DNA from: Pseudoxanthomonas sp. J31
GTDB lineage: Bacteria > Pseudomonadota > Gammaproteobacteria > Xanthomonadales > Xanthomonadaceae
NCBI RefSeq assembly: GCF_000510725.1
Contig: NZ_AZNZ01000011.1
Span: 62,001-126,000, forward strand
DNA length: 64,000 bases
Direction: 5' to 3'
The first letter of the stretch is position 1. Every line of letters begins with the position of its first letter. Under the pieces are notes generated by a model that did not search any database, was not told the DNA's origin, and saw only the letters and a list, made by a program, of their open reading frames with translations. Position numbers and translations under genes: made by a program. This document shows, one piece after another, positions 1 through 10,139 of the stretch.

Positions 1-1008
1 CGAGGAGTGGATCGAGGTCAGGTTGATGCCGTGCTCCTCGAACACGTGCAGCAGCGCGCGCAGCGAGCCAGGGCGGTCCTCCGGCAGGTGCACGCTCAGG
101 CGCCGGCTCTCGGTGAGGTCGGCCAGCAGGTAGCCCACCCGTTCGAAGGTGTAGCTGCCCTCTTCCAGCGCGGCCTCGCCCCAGGCGGCGCGATTGGCGG
201 CCAGGTAGTGCTCGCGGAACTCGGCCCGCGCCTGGTCGTCGCCACGGGCCACCAGCACCTGCAGCCGCGCGATCTCCGCCGCCAGCCGCGACAGCACCTC
301 CACGGTGTGCGGATTGCCGAACTGGATGTCCTCGTACACCTGCGGGTTGAGCGAGAGGATGCGCGCGGCCACGGCCGCGTCCATCTCGAAGCCGATCGAG
401 CGGTACGGCATCAGCTCGGCCGGGCCGCCCAGTTCGCCGGCGAAGCTGCGCAGCACCCCGGCCTGGCCGAGGTGCACGGCATGCACCATCGCCTGCACCA
501 GGGCCATGACCCGGTCGTGGTGCGCCGGGGTGGCGCGCACGTATTCGCCCTGCAGCGCGTGCAGCAGCTGGTCGACCCAGCCGCGCCAGTGCTCGAGGCG
601 TTCCTCGCACACCACAACCACCCGCCCGCGCAAGGTCGGGGTCTTCAGCGGCGCGGTCATCGGATGCAGGCCCACCACCTCGGCGCGCGAAGCCAGCATG
701 GCCGCCACCGGCGCCTGCTTGATCGAGGTGATGTCCAGCCACAGGCGGCCGGCCTCGCGCCCGGCCGAGCGCTGCACGTAGTCGCCAATCAGCGTGGCGG
801 CGTCGCGGATCGGCACGCTGAACACCAGTACGTCGGCCTCGGCCAGCAGGCGCTCGGACGGATCGCTGCCCGGGTCGGCCGGGTCGTGGCCCAGCACCCG
901 CAGTCCCATGCGGTCCTCGAAGAAGCGGCGCAGCCAGCGGCCATAGGCCCCGGCACTGCCCACCACGCCCACCACCGGATGGGCCGGCACCCCCACGCTG
1001 CCGATCAA
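1..1008 (-). CDS. tyrA: Prephenate dehydrogenase with C-terminal ACT domain (3' end outside window)
   Basis: Oxidative decarboxylation of prephenate (or arogenate) in tyrosine biosynthesis, cytoplasmic. The frame is open from about 1008 to base 1 (336 codons), so the C-terminus is missing. Seen: a nucleotide-binding segment VVGSAGAYG near residues 15-23, the family motif LDITSIK (91-97), and GLHPM (113-117). At the cut end is the start of an ACT regulatory domain (VHLPEDRPGSL ... EHGINLTSI), so allosteric control by an aromatic amino acid is likely. I chose the TTG at 1008, which overlaps the pdxY stop as TTGA; a downstream GTG is possible. The gene is translationally coupled to pdxY on the same strand. 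A bifunctional chorismate mutase fusion is not supported, since nothing precedes the NAD domain. Confidence 0.85.
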   Translation of the reverse strand, partial: MIGSVGVPAHPVVGVVGSAGAYGRWLRRFFEDRMGLRVLGHDPADPGSDPSERLLAEADVLVFSVPIRDAATLIGDYVQRSAGREAGRLWLDITSIKQAPVAAMLASRAEVVGLHPMTAPLKTPTLRGRVVVVCEERLEHWRGWVDQLLHALQGEYVRATPAHHDRVMALVQAMVHAVHLGQAGVLRSFAGELGGPAELMPYRSIGFEMDAAVAARILSLNPQVYEDIQFGNPHTVEVLSRLAAEIARLQVLVARGDDQARAEFREHYLAANRAAWGEAALEEGSYTFERVGYLLADLTESRRLSVHLPEDRPGSLRALLHVFEEHGINLTSIHSS

Positions 1009-1922
1009 AGCGCCACCGCCGGGAAGCGCGCCGGGCCGGAAGCCAGCGCCGCGGCCGCCGCCGCCTGCACGTCCAGCTCCTCCCAGCGGTTGGCCAGGGT
1101 CGACTCCAGAGTGGCGTGCACGCCGGCCAGGGCGCGCTCGGCGGCGCGTTGCGGCGCTTCGCCGCGCAGCAGGAAGGTCGCCACCAGCGCGGTGAGCACG
1201 TCGCCGGTGCCGGCCACGTCCACCGCCAGGCGTGGCGAGCGCAGGCGCCAGGCCTGTTCGCGCCCGACCAGCAGGGTCAGCAGCTGGTCGCCATCGTCCT
1301 CGCCCTCGCCCACCACGCTGTGCGCCAGCACCCACTGCGGGCCGCGCTGCAGCAGCTCGCGCGCGGCCTGCAGCGCGTCGGATTCGCGCAGCGCCGGCCG
1401 GCCGGCCAGGCGCTCCAGCTCGAAGGCGTTGGGCGTGACCATCCACGCCAGCGGCAACAGGCGCTGCACGAACACCTGCTCCAGCCCGGGTTCGACGTAG
1501 GCACCGGTATGGGTATCGCCAATCACCGGGTCCAGCAGGTAGCGCGGCGCCGTGCCGGCGGCATGGTTGCGCTCCAGCCAGGTGGCGAAGGCCTCGCCGT
1601 TGGCGACGCTGCCGAAGTAGCCGGAGGCCAGCAGCGGCGCGCGCGCGGTGACGCCGCGCTCGTCCAGGCCCAGCAGCAGCTCGGCCAGCCAGTCGGCCGG
1701 CAGCACCCTGCCGCGCAGGGTCGGGTAAAAGGGGGTGTTGCTGAACAGCGTGGTCGGCACCTCGGCCACGCGCACGCCCAGCATGCGCAACACCGGCGTG
1801 GCCGCGCTGTTGCCGGCGTAGCCGTAGGCCAGCTGCGACTGGACGGACACCAGGTCCACCGGCGAAGGCCCCTGCGGGCGGTTGCGGCGCTCGTGGACCA
1901 GGTGGCTTTCCAGTTGGCTCAT
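1005..1922 (-). CDS. pdxY: Pyridoxal kinase PdxY
   Basis: ATP-dependent phosphorylation of pyridoxal in vitamin B6 salvage, cytoplasmic, PfkB/ribokinase-like fold. The 305-residue protein has the PdxY substrate segment SVQSQLAYGYAGNSAA near residues 26-41 and the C-terminal anion-hole/catalytic motif DVAGTGDVLTAL, whose Asp is the expected catalytic base. Length is slightly above E. coli PdxY (about 287), owing to an N-terminal extension of about 20 residues; an internal start cannot be excluded. The 3' end overlaps the tyrA start, so the two are probably co-transcribed. PdxK is the alternative, but the SVQS-YGYAGNSA stretch resembles PdxY more. Confidence 0.88.
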   Translation of the reverse strand: MSQLESHLVHERRNRPQGPSPVDLVSVQSQLAYGYAGNSAATPVLRMLGVRVAEVPTTLFSNTPFYPTLRGRVLPADWLAELLLGLDERGVTARAPLLASGYFGSVANGEAFATWLERNHAAGTAPRYLLDPVIGDTHTGAYVEPGLEQVFVQRLLPLAWMVTPNAFELERLAGRPALRESDALQAARELLQRGPQWVLAHSVVGEGEDDGDQLLTLLVGREQAWRLRSPRLAVDVAGTGDVLTALVATFLLRGEAPQRAAERALAGVHATLESTLANRWEELDVQAAAAAALASGPARFPAVAL

Positions 1923-2043
1923 GCGGAGGGCTTCGGAAGGAGGCAGCGCATGCTAGCGCGTGCTTCCGGGCGCCGCGCGCAGCGTTTCAGGAGCAACGGA
2001 AATATGCCGATTCCGGCAGGTTTCCCGCCGGACGCGACAGAAA

Positions 2044-2066
2044 GCGGGCCCGCAACGCGGGCCCGC
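2044..2066 (-). terminator. Stem-loop after dnaJ
   Basis: Two copies of the self-complementary decamer GCGGGCCCGC separated by 3 nt give a perfect 10-bp hairpin 45 nt past the dnaJ stop. On the minus strand it is followed by TTTCTG, a short U-rich tail, so it probably ends the hrcA-grpE-dnaK-dnaJ transcript before pdxY. Confidence 0.75.
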
Positions 2067-2111
2067 CGGAAAGATCGATGCGCAAACCGCGACGCCTCGC
2101 CGCGGCATGCC

Positions 2112-3230
2112 TCAGGACGAGGTCATGCGCCCCCAGAACGCCTTGACGCCGTCGAGGAAGGTGGCCGAACGCGGCGAGTGCCGGCGGCCCTCCTCGCCAG
2201 TGAAGGTGGCCTCGAACTTCTCCAGCAGTTCGCGCTGCTCGGCGGTGAGGTTGACCGGGGTCTCCACCACCACGCGGCAGTAGAGGTCGCCCGGGGCGCG
2301 GCTGCGCACCGAACGCACGCCCTTGCCGCGCAGGCGGAAGGTCTTGCCGGTCTGGGTCTCGGCCGGGATCCGGATCTCGACCTCGCCGCCCAAGGTGGGC
2401 ACCGAGACCACGTCGCCCAGCGCGGCCTGGGAGATGCGGATCGGCACCTCGCAGTGCAGGTCGTCGCCGTCGCGGGTGAAGATCGCATGCTCGCGCACGC
2501 GCACTTCGACGTAGAGGTCGCCCGGCGGGGTGCCGGGCGGGCCGGCCTCGCCCTCGCCGGTCAGGCGGATGCGGTCGCCGCTGTCCACGCCGGCGGGGAT
2601 CTTGACCGAGAGGACCTTCTCGTCCTCCACGCGCCCGGCGCCATGGCACTTGCGGCACGGGTTGCGCACCACCTGGCCCCGCCCACCGCAATCGGGGCAG
2701 GTCTGCTGCATGGCGAAGATGCCGCGCTGGAAACGGACCTGGCCGTGGCCGTGGCAGGTGCCGCAGGTCTCGACCTTGCCGTCCTCCGAGCCGCTGCCCT
2801 TGCAGGCCTCGCACTCGGACAGGGTCGGGATCTCGATGCGCTTCTCGACGCCGGCGACCGCCTCCTCCAGGTCCAGCTCCATGACGTAGCCGATGTCCGC
2901 GCCGCGCCGTGCGCCGCGCCCACCACCGCCGCCGAAGATGGTCCCGAAGATGTCGCCGAAGATGTCGTTCATGTCCGGCGCGGGGCCACCCCCGCCACCC
3001 ATGCCATGCTCGAACGCGGCATGGCCATGGGCGTCATAGGCACGGCGCTTGCCCGGGTCGGACAGGACCTCGTAGGCCTCCTTGCATTCCTTGAACGCGG
3101 CTTCCGCGGCGGCGTCCCCCGGGTTGCGGTCCGGGTGGTACTTCATCGCGCAGCGGCGATAGGCCTTCTTCAGCTCCTCGTCGCTGGCGGTGCGGGACAC
3201 GCCGAGGACTTCGTAGTAGTCGCGCTTCAT
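2112..3230 (-). CDS. dnaJ: Co-chaperone DnaJ (Hsp40)
   Basis: Stimulates DnaK ATPase and delivers unfolded clients; cytoplasmic. The 372-residue protein shows the full class I architecture: J domain with the HPD motif (YHPDRNPGD, about residues 31-39), a Gly/Phe-rich linker ([14 protein letters not shown]), and a zinc-binding domain with four repeats ([32 protein letters not shown]). The C-terminal substrate-binding domain follows. It is the last gene of the heat-shock operon. The 120-bp gap to dnaK holds a strong hairpin and inverted heptamer repeats. No Shine-Dalgarno sequence is visible before the ATG (the preceding bases are CTGCCTCCCG), so expression may depend on the upstream structure. 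Confidence 0.97.
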   Translation of the reverse strand: MKRDYYEVLGVSRTASDEELKKAYRRCAMKYHPDRNPGDAAAEAAFKECKEAYEVLSDPGKRRAYDAHGHAAFEHGMGGGGGPAPDMNDIFGDIFGTIFGGGGGRGARRGADIGYVMELDLEEAVAGVEKRIEIPTLSECEACKGSGSEDGKVETCGTCHGHGQVRFQRGIFAMQQTCPDCGGRGQVVRNPCRKCHGAGRVEDEKVLSVKIPAGVDSGDRIRLTGEGEAGPPGTPPGDLYVEVRVREHAIFTRDGDDLHCEVPIRISQAALGDVVSVPTLGGEVEIRIPAETQTGKTFRLRGKGVRSVRSRAPGDLYCRVVVETPVNLTAEQRELLEKFEATFTGEEGRRHSPRSATFLDGVKAFWGRMTSS

Positions 3231-3239
3231 CGGGAGGCA

Positions 3240-3268
3240 GTGATTCGTGATTCGTTATTGGTGATTCG
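3240..3268. repeat. Heptamer repeat array GTGATTN, left arm (dnaJ side)
   Basis: Read on the plus strand the stretch is four consecutive 7-nt units: GTGATTC, GTGATTC, GTTATTG, GTGATTC. It abuts the dnaJ start region. Its inverted partner lies at 3331-3354. Confidence 0.7.
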
Positions 3269-3297
3269 AGGGTACACGTCCACGGCGATCCGCCGGG

Positions 3298-3325
3298 AAA
3301 GAGCGGGGCCGGGGCCCCGCTCTTT
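3298..3325 (-). terminator. Hairpin between dnaK and dnaJ
   Basis: AAAGAGCGGGG and CCCCGCTCTTT flank a 6-nt loop, giving an 11-bp perfect stem that ends in UUU. It lies 25 nt past the dnaK stop. Because dnaJ has no obvious promoter of its own, this is probably a partial terminator or mRNA-stabilising stem that sets the DnaK:DnaJ ratio. Confidence 0.7.
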
Positions 3326-3330
3326 CCAGC

Positions 3331-3350
3331 CACGAATCACCAGTCACCAA

Positions 3351-3354
<4 letters not shown>
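3331..3354. repeat. Heptamer repeat array, right arm (overlaps dnaK stop)
   Basis: On the minus strand this reads GTGATTG, GTGACTG, GTGATTC, GTG: 7-nt units in inverted orientation to 3240-3268. The first unit contains the dnaK TGA stop. The two arms can pair over about 22 nt with three mismatches, enclosing the hairpin at 3298-3325. Confidence 0.7.
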
Positions 3355-5276
<1,922 letters not shown>

Positions 5277-5330
5277 TGATTGGGTGCTCCCTGGAATGTG
5301 TTGGGCCGGTGCTGCCTTGGCCTTTGATCG

Positions 5331-5360
5331 CTAGATAAGGGTGGGCCGGCGCCGTTCAAG
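5331..5360 (-). promoter_or_regulatory. Sigma-32-like promoter before dnaK
   Basis: On the minus strand CTTGAAC (5360-5354) is followed after about 13 nt by CCTTATCT. This fits the heat-shock consensus CTTGAA - N13-15 - CCCCATNT at the -35 and partly at the -10. It lies 55-85 nt upstream of the dnaK ATG. A promoter here would give dnaK-dnaJ heat induction independent of hrcA. Confidence 0.55.
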
Positions 5361-5381
5361 TAGGCGCATTCAGCCGGATGT

Positions 5382-5897
5382 TCAGTCGTGGCGGGCCACC
5401 ACCACCAGCGCCGGCCGCAGCAGGCGCTCGTTGAGCAGGTAGCCCTTCTGGAAGACCTGCAGCACGGTGCCCGGGGCGGCGTCGCCCGGATCGGCCTGGC
5501 TGATGGCCTGGTGGTGTTCGGGGTTGAACGGCTGGCCGGCAGGATCGACCACGACCAGGCCGTTGTCGGCGGCGACCTTCAGCAGCTGGCGCTTGGTCAG
5601 CTCCAGGCCCTCGCGCAGCGGGCTTTCCTGCTCGCCGGCGGCGGCCAGGCCGGCATCCAGGCTGTCCAGCACCGGCAGCAGCTCGCCCAGCAGCTTCTCG
5701 TTGGCGAAGCGGCGGGCCTGCTCGATGTCGCGCGCCACGCGCTTGCGCTGGTTCTCCAGGTCGGCTCGCTCGCGCAGGGAATCCATGCGCAGCTGCTCGA
5801 TCTCGCCCCGCAGGGCCTCGATCTCCTCGCGCAGCTGGGCCTCGATGCTGGCCTCGGCTTCCTGCGGCTGGGGGGACTGGATGTCGTTTTCGGTCAT
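5382..5897 (-). CDS. grpE: Nucleotide exchange factor GrpE
   Basis: Releases ADP from DnaK as a homodimer; cytoplasmic. It has 171 residues. The first ~20 residues are polar and acidic, then a long coiled coil rich in Glu/Leu/Arg follows ([20 protein letters not shown] ...), then the conserved core [20 protein letters not shown] and the C-terminal beta domain with [10 protein letters not shown] and [19 protein letters not shown]. It starts at the ATG 5897, followed by TENDIQSP. It lies 70 nt downstream of hrcA and 105 nt upstream of dnaK, in the usual order. Confidence 0.95.
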   Translation of the reverse strand: MTENDIQSPQPQEAEASIEAQLREEIEALRGEIEQLRMDSLRERADLENQRKRVARDIEQARRFANEKLLGELLPVLDSLDAGLAAAGEQESPLREGLELTKRQLLKVAADNGLVVVDPAGQPFNPEHHQAISQADPGDAAPGTVLQVFQKGYLLNERLLRPALVVVARHD

Positions 5898-5967
5898 TGC
5901 AAATCGGCTCCGTGGCGGCGCTCCCGGCCGCCCATCCCCGCCCCAATGGGGGCCGGAACGGAGCGAT

Positions 5968-7032
5968 TCAAGGCTGGGACGGTCCGGCCGAGCCTTCCAG
6001 GGCCGCCCCGAGCACGTCGGCGGCCGCCTGGACCACCGGGATCACCCGGTCGTAGGCCATCCGCGTCGGGCCGATCACCCCCAGCACGCCCAGCACCTGC
6101 CCGCCGCTGCTGTAGGGGGCGGTGACCAGGGACACCCCGTCCAGCGGGGCCAGCCCGGTCTCCTCGCCTATGAATATGCGTACCCCGGGGGCACGCTGGG
6201 TGCGCTCCAGCAGCTGCAGGATCTCGCGCTTGCGGGCGAAGGCCTCGAACAGCTCGCGCAGGCGCTCCAGGTCCGACAGGTCCTGCAGGCCCAGCAACCG
6301 CGTCTGGCCGGCCACGACCATGTCGTCCCCCGGCGGCTCCAGGGCCTGTTCGGCCAGCTCCACCGACTGCGCCAGCAGCTGCTCCATCTCGTCCCGGGCC
6401 TGGCGCAGCTCATGCACCAGGGTGGCGCGGATGTGCGCCAGCGGACGCCCGGCGAAATGGGTGTTGAGGTAGTTGGCGACCCGCTCCAGCTCGTCCTGGC
6501 CGAAGGCCCGCTGCGGCTCGACCACCCGGTTCTGCACCTCGCCGTCGGCGAACACCACGATGGCCAGGATCCGGCGCCCGCCCAGCGGCACGAAGTCGAT
6601 CTGGCGGAAGGCGAACTGGCTGCGGCGCGGCGCGCTGACCACCCCGACAAAGTGGGTCATGGCCGACAGCAACTCCGAGGCGTTGCCGAGCAGGGCCTGG
6701 GTCCCAGCCGCGGCGGTCAGCTCCGCGCGCAGCCGGGCCAGCTCGTGCTCGCCCAGCGAGCGCACCTGCAGCAGGCTGTCCACGAACACCCGGTAGCCCT
6801 GGGCGGTCGGCACCCGCCCGGCCGAGGTGTGCGGCGAGCTGAGCAGGCCGATCTCCTCCAGCTCGGCCAGGATGTTGCGGATCGTCGCCGGGCTGACGTC
6901 CAGGCCCGAGTGCTTGGCCAGGGTCTGCGAGCCGACCGGCTCGCCATCGCGGATGTAGCGGCCGATCAGGGTGCGCAGCAGCTGGCGGGCACGCGGATCG
7001 AGCTGGACCTGGGCGGACGACGGGGTTGCCAT
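5968..7032 (-). CDS. hrcA: Heat-inducible transcription repressor HrcA
   Basis: Represses class I heat-shock genes by binding CIRCE elements; DNA binding depends on GroE. The 354-residue protein has the N-terminal winged helix with [20 protein letters not shown] and [14 protein letters not shown] (about residues 17-60), then the GAF-like and C-terminal dimerisation parts ending in [22 protein letters not shown]. The ATG at 7032 is preferred over an in-frame TTG six bases upstream. No Shine-Dalgarno precedes it (TCTATTGCCC). It is first gene of the operon. I see no CIRCE palindrome upstream of hrcA, grpE or dnaK, so its targets probably lie elsewhere (for example groESL). Confidence 0.95.
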   Translation of the reverse strand: MATPSSAQVQLDPRARQLLRTLIGRYIRDGEPVGSQTLAKHSGLDVSPATIRNILAELEEIGLLSSPHTSAGRVPTAQGYRVFVDSLLQVRSLGEHELARLRAELTAAAGTQALLGNASELLSAMTHFVGVVSAPRRSQFAFRQIDFVPLGGRRILAIVVFADGEVQNRVVEPQRAFGQDELERVANYLNTHFAGRPLAHIRATLVHELRQARDEMEQLLAQSVELAEQALEPPGDDMVVAGQTRLLGLQDLSDLERLRELFEAFARKREILQLLERTQRAPGVRIFIGEETGLAPLDGVSLVTAPYSSGGQVLGVLGVIGPTRMAYDRVIPVVQAAADVLGAALEGSAGPSQP

Positions 7033-7138
7033 GGGCAATAGATAGCGCCAGCCACCAGGGGGGGCAAGGCCGGCCGGGCCCTGCGTCTCAGCCGGCGCGA
7101 CGGCCTGCGGCGAGCATCGCGCCGGTATCGGCCACCCC

Positions 7139-7150
7139 TACAATGTGACC
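7139..7150 (+). promoter_or_regulatory. -10 element giving a probably leaderless recN mRNA
   Basis: TACAAT (7139-7144) is followed by 6 nt and then the recN ATG at 7151. A start 6-7 nt past the -10 would be the A of the ATG itself. No Shine-Dalgarno and no clear -35 are visible. Confidence 0.55.
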
Positions 7151-8887
7151 ATGCTGACCCATCTCGCCCTGAAGGATTTCGCCGTCGTCCGCGCCACGGA
7201 ACTGGAGTTCGGACCCGGCATGACCGTGATCTCCGGCGAAACCGGCGCCGGCAAGTCGCTGCTGGTGGACGCCCTGGGGTTCCTGTCCGGACTGCGCGCC
7301 GACAGCGGCGTGGTCCGCCACGGCAGCGAGCGCGCCGAGCTGGCGGCCGGCTTCGACCTGTCCGGCAACCCCGCCGCGCGGCAGTGGCTGCGCGAACAGG
7401 AGCTGGACGAGGACGACGAGCAGTGCCAGCTGCGCCGGGTGATCCGCGCCGACGGCGGCTCGCGGGCCTGGATCAACGGCCGCCCGGTGACCCTGGCACA
7501 GCTGGCCGAACTGGCCGGGCTGCTGGTGGAGATCCACGGCCAGCACGAGCACCAGTCCCTGCTCTCGCGCGCCAGCCAGCTGGCACTGCTGGACGCCCAT
7601 GCCCGCAACGAGGCCGAGCGCGCCGCCGTGCGCGCGGCGGCCGTGGCCTGGCAGGCGCTGCTGGACGAGCGCGCGGACCTGCAGTCGCGCGGCGACGTCG
7701 GCGACCGCATCGGCTGGCTGGAGCACCAGCTGGCCGAGCTGGAACGCGAGGACCTGGACCCGGCCGCGCTCGAGGCGCTGGACCAGGCCCACCGCCGCCA
7801 GGCCAATGCCGCCGGGCTGATCGCCGCCTGCGAAGAGGCGCTGGCCCGGATCGACGGCGACGAAGGCCCCTCGCTCACCGGCCTGCTGCAGCAGGCGCGC
7901 AGCGGCCTGGCCCGCGCCGCTGGCGACGAGCCCCGCCTGGGCGAGGTCGACAGCCTGCTGGAAGGCGCGGCGGTGCAGCTGGAAGAAGCGCTGGCCCTGC
8001 TCGGCCGGATCCGCGACGACCTGGACCTTGACCCGGACCGCTTCGAGGAACTGGAACGCCGCCTCACCCGGGTCCACGACCTGGCGCGCAAGCACCGCCT
8101 GCCAGTGGCCGAGCTGGCCGCGCACCGCGACGCGATCGCCGCCGAGCTGGAACTGCTGCGCGGCGCCGGCGACCGCCTGCTGCAGCTGGATGCGGAGATC
8201 GCCAAGGCCAGCGCCCGCTGGCAGGAAGCCGCGGCGGCGCTGGGCGCCACCCGTCGTGCCGCCGGCGAGGCCCTGGCCGCGGCCACCACGGCGCTGATCG
8301 ACGAGCTGGGCATGGGCGGCGGCCGTTTCCTGGTCGAACTGGAACCGGTGGCCGACGCCGGTTCGCGCCCGGACCCGAACGGCGCCGAGCGGGTCGAGTT
8401 CCTGGTCGCGGCCAATGCCGGGCAGCCGCCGCGTCCGCTGCGCAAGGTCGCCTCCGGTGGCGAGCTGTCGCGCATCTCTTTGGCGATCGAGGTCGCCGCG
8501 CTGGGTTCGGACGCGGTCCCGACCATGGTGTTCGACGAAGTCGACTCGGGCATCGGCGGCGCGGTGGCCGAGATCGTCGGCCGCAAGCTGCGCGCCCTGG
8601 GCCGCTCACGCCAAGTATTGTGCGTGACCCACCAGCCGCAGGTCGCGGCCCAGGGCCATGCCCACTACCGGGTCAGCAAGGCGCCGGTGGAAGGCATCAC
8701 CCGCAGCTCGGTCGAGCGCCTGGACGGCGAAGGCCGGCTGGCCGAGGTGGCGCGCATGCTGGGCGGCGTCGAGGTCGGCCCGGAAGCGTATGCCGCGGCG
8801 CGGCGCCTGCTGGAGGAGGCGGTGGCCGCGGACGCCACTGCAACCGCGCCGAAGCGGACGCGCCAGCGCGCCACCGCCGCCGGCTGA
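7151..8887 (+). CDS. recN: DNA repair protein RecN
   Basis: SMC-like ATPase that acts on double-strand breaks with RecA; cytoplasmic, nucleoid-associated. The protein has 578 residues from the ATG at 7151 (MLTHLALKDFAVV, the usual RecN start; a GTG two codons upstream is less likely). Walker A GETGAGKS is at 29-36, followed by a central coiled-coil region rich in Ala, Glu and Arg. The ABC-type signature KVASGGELSRISLA and Walker B TMVFDEVDSGIGG are near the C-terminus, with CVTHQPQVAAQ after them. It is divergent from hrcA and convergent with fur. No LexA box is recognisable in the 118-bp intergenic region. Confidence 0.96.
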   Translation: MLTHLALKDFAVVRATELEFGPGMTVISGETGAGKSLLVDALGFLSGLRADSGVVRHGSERAELAAGFDLSGNPAARQWLREQELDEDDEQCQLRRVIRADGGSRAWINGRPVTLAQLAELAGLLVEIHGQHEHQSLLSRASQLALLDAHARNEAERAAVRAAAVAWQALLDERADLQSRGDVGDRIGWLEHQLAELEREDLDPAALEALDQAHRRQANAAGLIAACEEALARIDGDEGPSLTGLLQQARSGLARAAGDEPRLGEVDSLLEGAAVQLEEALALLGRIRDDLDLDPDRFEELERRLTRVHDLARKHRLPVAELAAHRDAIAAELELLRGAGDRLLQLDAEIAKASARWQEAAAALGATRRAAGEALAAATTALIDELGMGGGRFLVELEPVADAGSRPDPNGAERVEFLVAANAGQPPRPLRKVASGGELSRISLAIEVAALGSDAVPTMVFDEVDSGIGGAVAEIVGRKLRALGRSRQVLCVTHQPQVAAQGHAHYRVSKAPVEGITRSSVERLDGEGRLAEVARMLGGVEVGPEAYAAARRLLEEAVAADATATAPKRTRQRATAAG

Positions 8888-8897
8888 GGCCATGCAT

Positions 8898-8925
8898 GGA
8901 AACGGCGCCGCAAGGCGCCGTTTCC
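8898..8925. terminator. Bidirectional terminator between recN and fur
   Basis: GGAAACGGCGCC and GGCGCCGTTTCC form a perfect 12-bp stem with a GCAA tetraloop between the convergent recN and fur genes. Its base ends in T-rich sequence in either direction. Confidence 0.85.
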
Positions 8926-8944
8926 GCATCGGGCACCGGGAGGA

Positions 8945-9352
8945 TCAGCGGCGCGGCTTGCGCACGTACAGGACCAGCGAGTGGTCCTCCAGCTCGTAGC
9001 CGTGCCTGGCCGCGATCTGGCGCTGCAGCTCCTCGATCTCCGCGCTCTCGAACTCGATGATCTTGCCGGTATCCAGGTCGACCATGTGGTCGTGGTGGCC
9101 GCCGCGGTCCAGTTCGTAGATCGCCTGCCCGCCCTCGAAGTTGTGCTTGATCACCAGGCCGGCGGCCTCGAACTGGGTCAGCACCCGGTACACGGTGGCC
9201 AGTCCGATCTCGTCGCCCTGCTCCAGCAGGCGGCGGTAGATGTCCTCGGCGGTCAGGTGGTGCTGGGGCTGCTTTTCCTCCAACAGCTCGAGGATGCGCA
9301 TCCGCGGATGGGTCACCTTGAGGCCCACGCGGCGAAGGTCGTTGGATTCCAT
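8945..9352 (-). CDS. fur: Ferric uptake regulator Fur (cysteine-free type)
   Basis: Iron-responsive repressor that binds Fur boxes as a Fe(II)-loaded dimer. It has 135 residues from the ATG at 9352 (MESNDLRRVGLKVTHPR); an ATG five codons upstream is less typical. The winged helix includes EIGLATVYRVLTQFE (about 48-62) and the metal-sensing site HHDHM (86-90). The protein contains no cysteine at all: the structural-zinc CxxC positions of E. coli Fur read D-L-D-T here, as in Pseudomonas-type Fur. It is next to bamE, a conserved neighbourhood. I found no convincing Fur box in the short fur-bamE gap. Confidence 0.94.
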   Translation of the reverse strand: MESNDLRRVGLKVTHPRMRILELLEEKQPQHHLTAEDIYRRLLEQGDEIGLATVYRVLTQFEAAGLVIKHNFEGGQAIYELDRGGHHDHMVDLDTGKIIEFESAEIEELQRQIAARHGYELEDHSLVLYVRKPRR

Positions 9353-9460
9353 TGGCCCTAGCTCCATTCACTACCGGTTTACCGCCGGCGGGCCGGCGAC
9401 GGGCCGTTCGGCGCGCCGGGAGTGTATCATCGGCCCATTCTCCACCCCCGCGTAGACGCA

Positions 9461-9868
9461 ATGCCAAGCCTGTCCCGCCTGCTGCTGATCGCTCCCGCCT
9501 GCCTGGCCCTCGCCGGTTGCGGCATCCTGTACAAGCAGCCGATCTACCAGGGCAACCTGATGGAAAAGGAGGCGGTGGACCAGCTGCGCCCGGGCCTGAG
9601 CAAGCAGCAGGTCGCCGGCCTGCTCGGCACCCCCTCGCTGGCCGATCCCTTCCACCACCAGCGCTGGGACTACGCCGCCAGCGAGCGCACCGACCGCCAG
9701 GGCAACGTGGAGATCAAGACCCTGACGCTGCACTTCGAGAACGACACCCTGGTGCGCTGGGAAGGCGAGTACTTCCCCGAGCAGGACCTGGAGCTGGCGC
9801 GCAAGTCGCTGCGCCAATTCGGCCCGAACATCCCCAAGGACAAGGACAAGGACAAGCGCCGCCGCTGA
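9461..9868 (+). CDS. bamE: Outer membrane assembly lipoprotein BamE (SmpA)
   Basis: Subunit of the Bam complex that inserts beta-barrel proteins in the outer membrane. It has 135 residues with a lipoprotein signal ending in LALAGC (Cys20). The SmpA/OmlA fold follows: ILYKQPIYQGNLMEKEAVDQL, then the conserved LRPGLSKQQVAGLLGTP, then RWDYAASE and a Lys/Asp-rich tail (PKDKDKDKRRR). I chose the ATG at 9461 because the signal peptide begins there; the frame extends 13 codons upstream without a plausible start. A TATCAT -10-like element lies at 9425-9430. It is divergent from fur. Confidence 0.93.
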   Translation: MPSLSRLLLIAPACLALAGCGILYKQPIYQGNLMEKEAVDQLRPGLSKQQVAGLLGTPSLADPFHHQRWDYAASERTDRQGNVEIKTLTLHFENDTLVRWEGEYFPEQDLELARKSLRQFGPNIPKDKDKDKRRR

Positions 9869-9870
9869 GG

Positions 9871-10137
9871 CTAGCGTCCGCCGCGCTGCGCGCCCGCCCG
9901 GCGCCGGCGCGCTTCCTTCGGGTCCAGCAGCAACGGCCTGAGCAGTTCCACCCGGTCGCCGTCGCGCAGCGGCGTCTCCGGCCGCGCCGCCGCCCCGAAC
10001 ACCGCATAGCCGGCCACCTCGCCTTCGTGGCCCAGCGCCGCCGCGCGCACCGCGTCGGCCACGCTCGCGCCCTCCCGCAGTTCCAGCTCGCGCTGCTCGA
10101 AGCGGTGCGGCCAGGCGATGACGACCTGCACCCGCAT
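9871..10137 (-). CDS. rnfH: RnfH family ubiquitin-like protein (RatB)
   Basis: Small beta-grasp (ubiquitin-like) protein of 88 residues. It is usually encoded beside ratA and smpB and has an unclear role; no rnf electron-transport genes are in this window. Seen: MRVQVVIAWPHRFEQRELEL, ASVADAVRAA, a central GYAVFG, and the typical LRDGDRVELLRPLLLDPKEARRRRA. It starts 2 nt after the ratA stop, so the two are almost certainly co-transcribed. The name RnfH is historical and does not imply a link to the Rnf complex here. Confidence 0.9.
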   Translation of the reverse strand: MRVQVVIAWPHRFEQRELELREGASVADAVRAAALGHEGEVAGYAVFGAAARPETPLRDGDRVELLRPLLLDPKEARRRRAGAQRGGR

Positions 10138-10139
10138 CC

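Noticed and set aside
7039-7138. CIRCE operator before hrcA
   Set aside because: No GAGTGC/GCACTC dyad is present in this region.
7081-7150. LexA box before recN
   Set aside because: No CTGT-N8-ACAG-like dyad visible.
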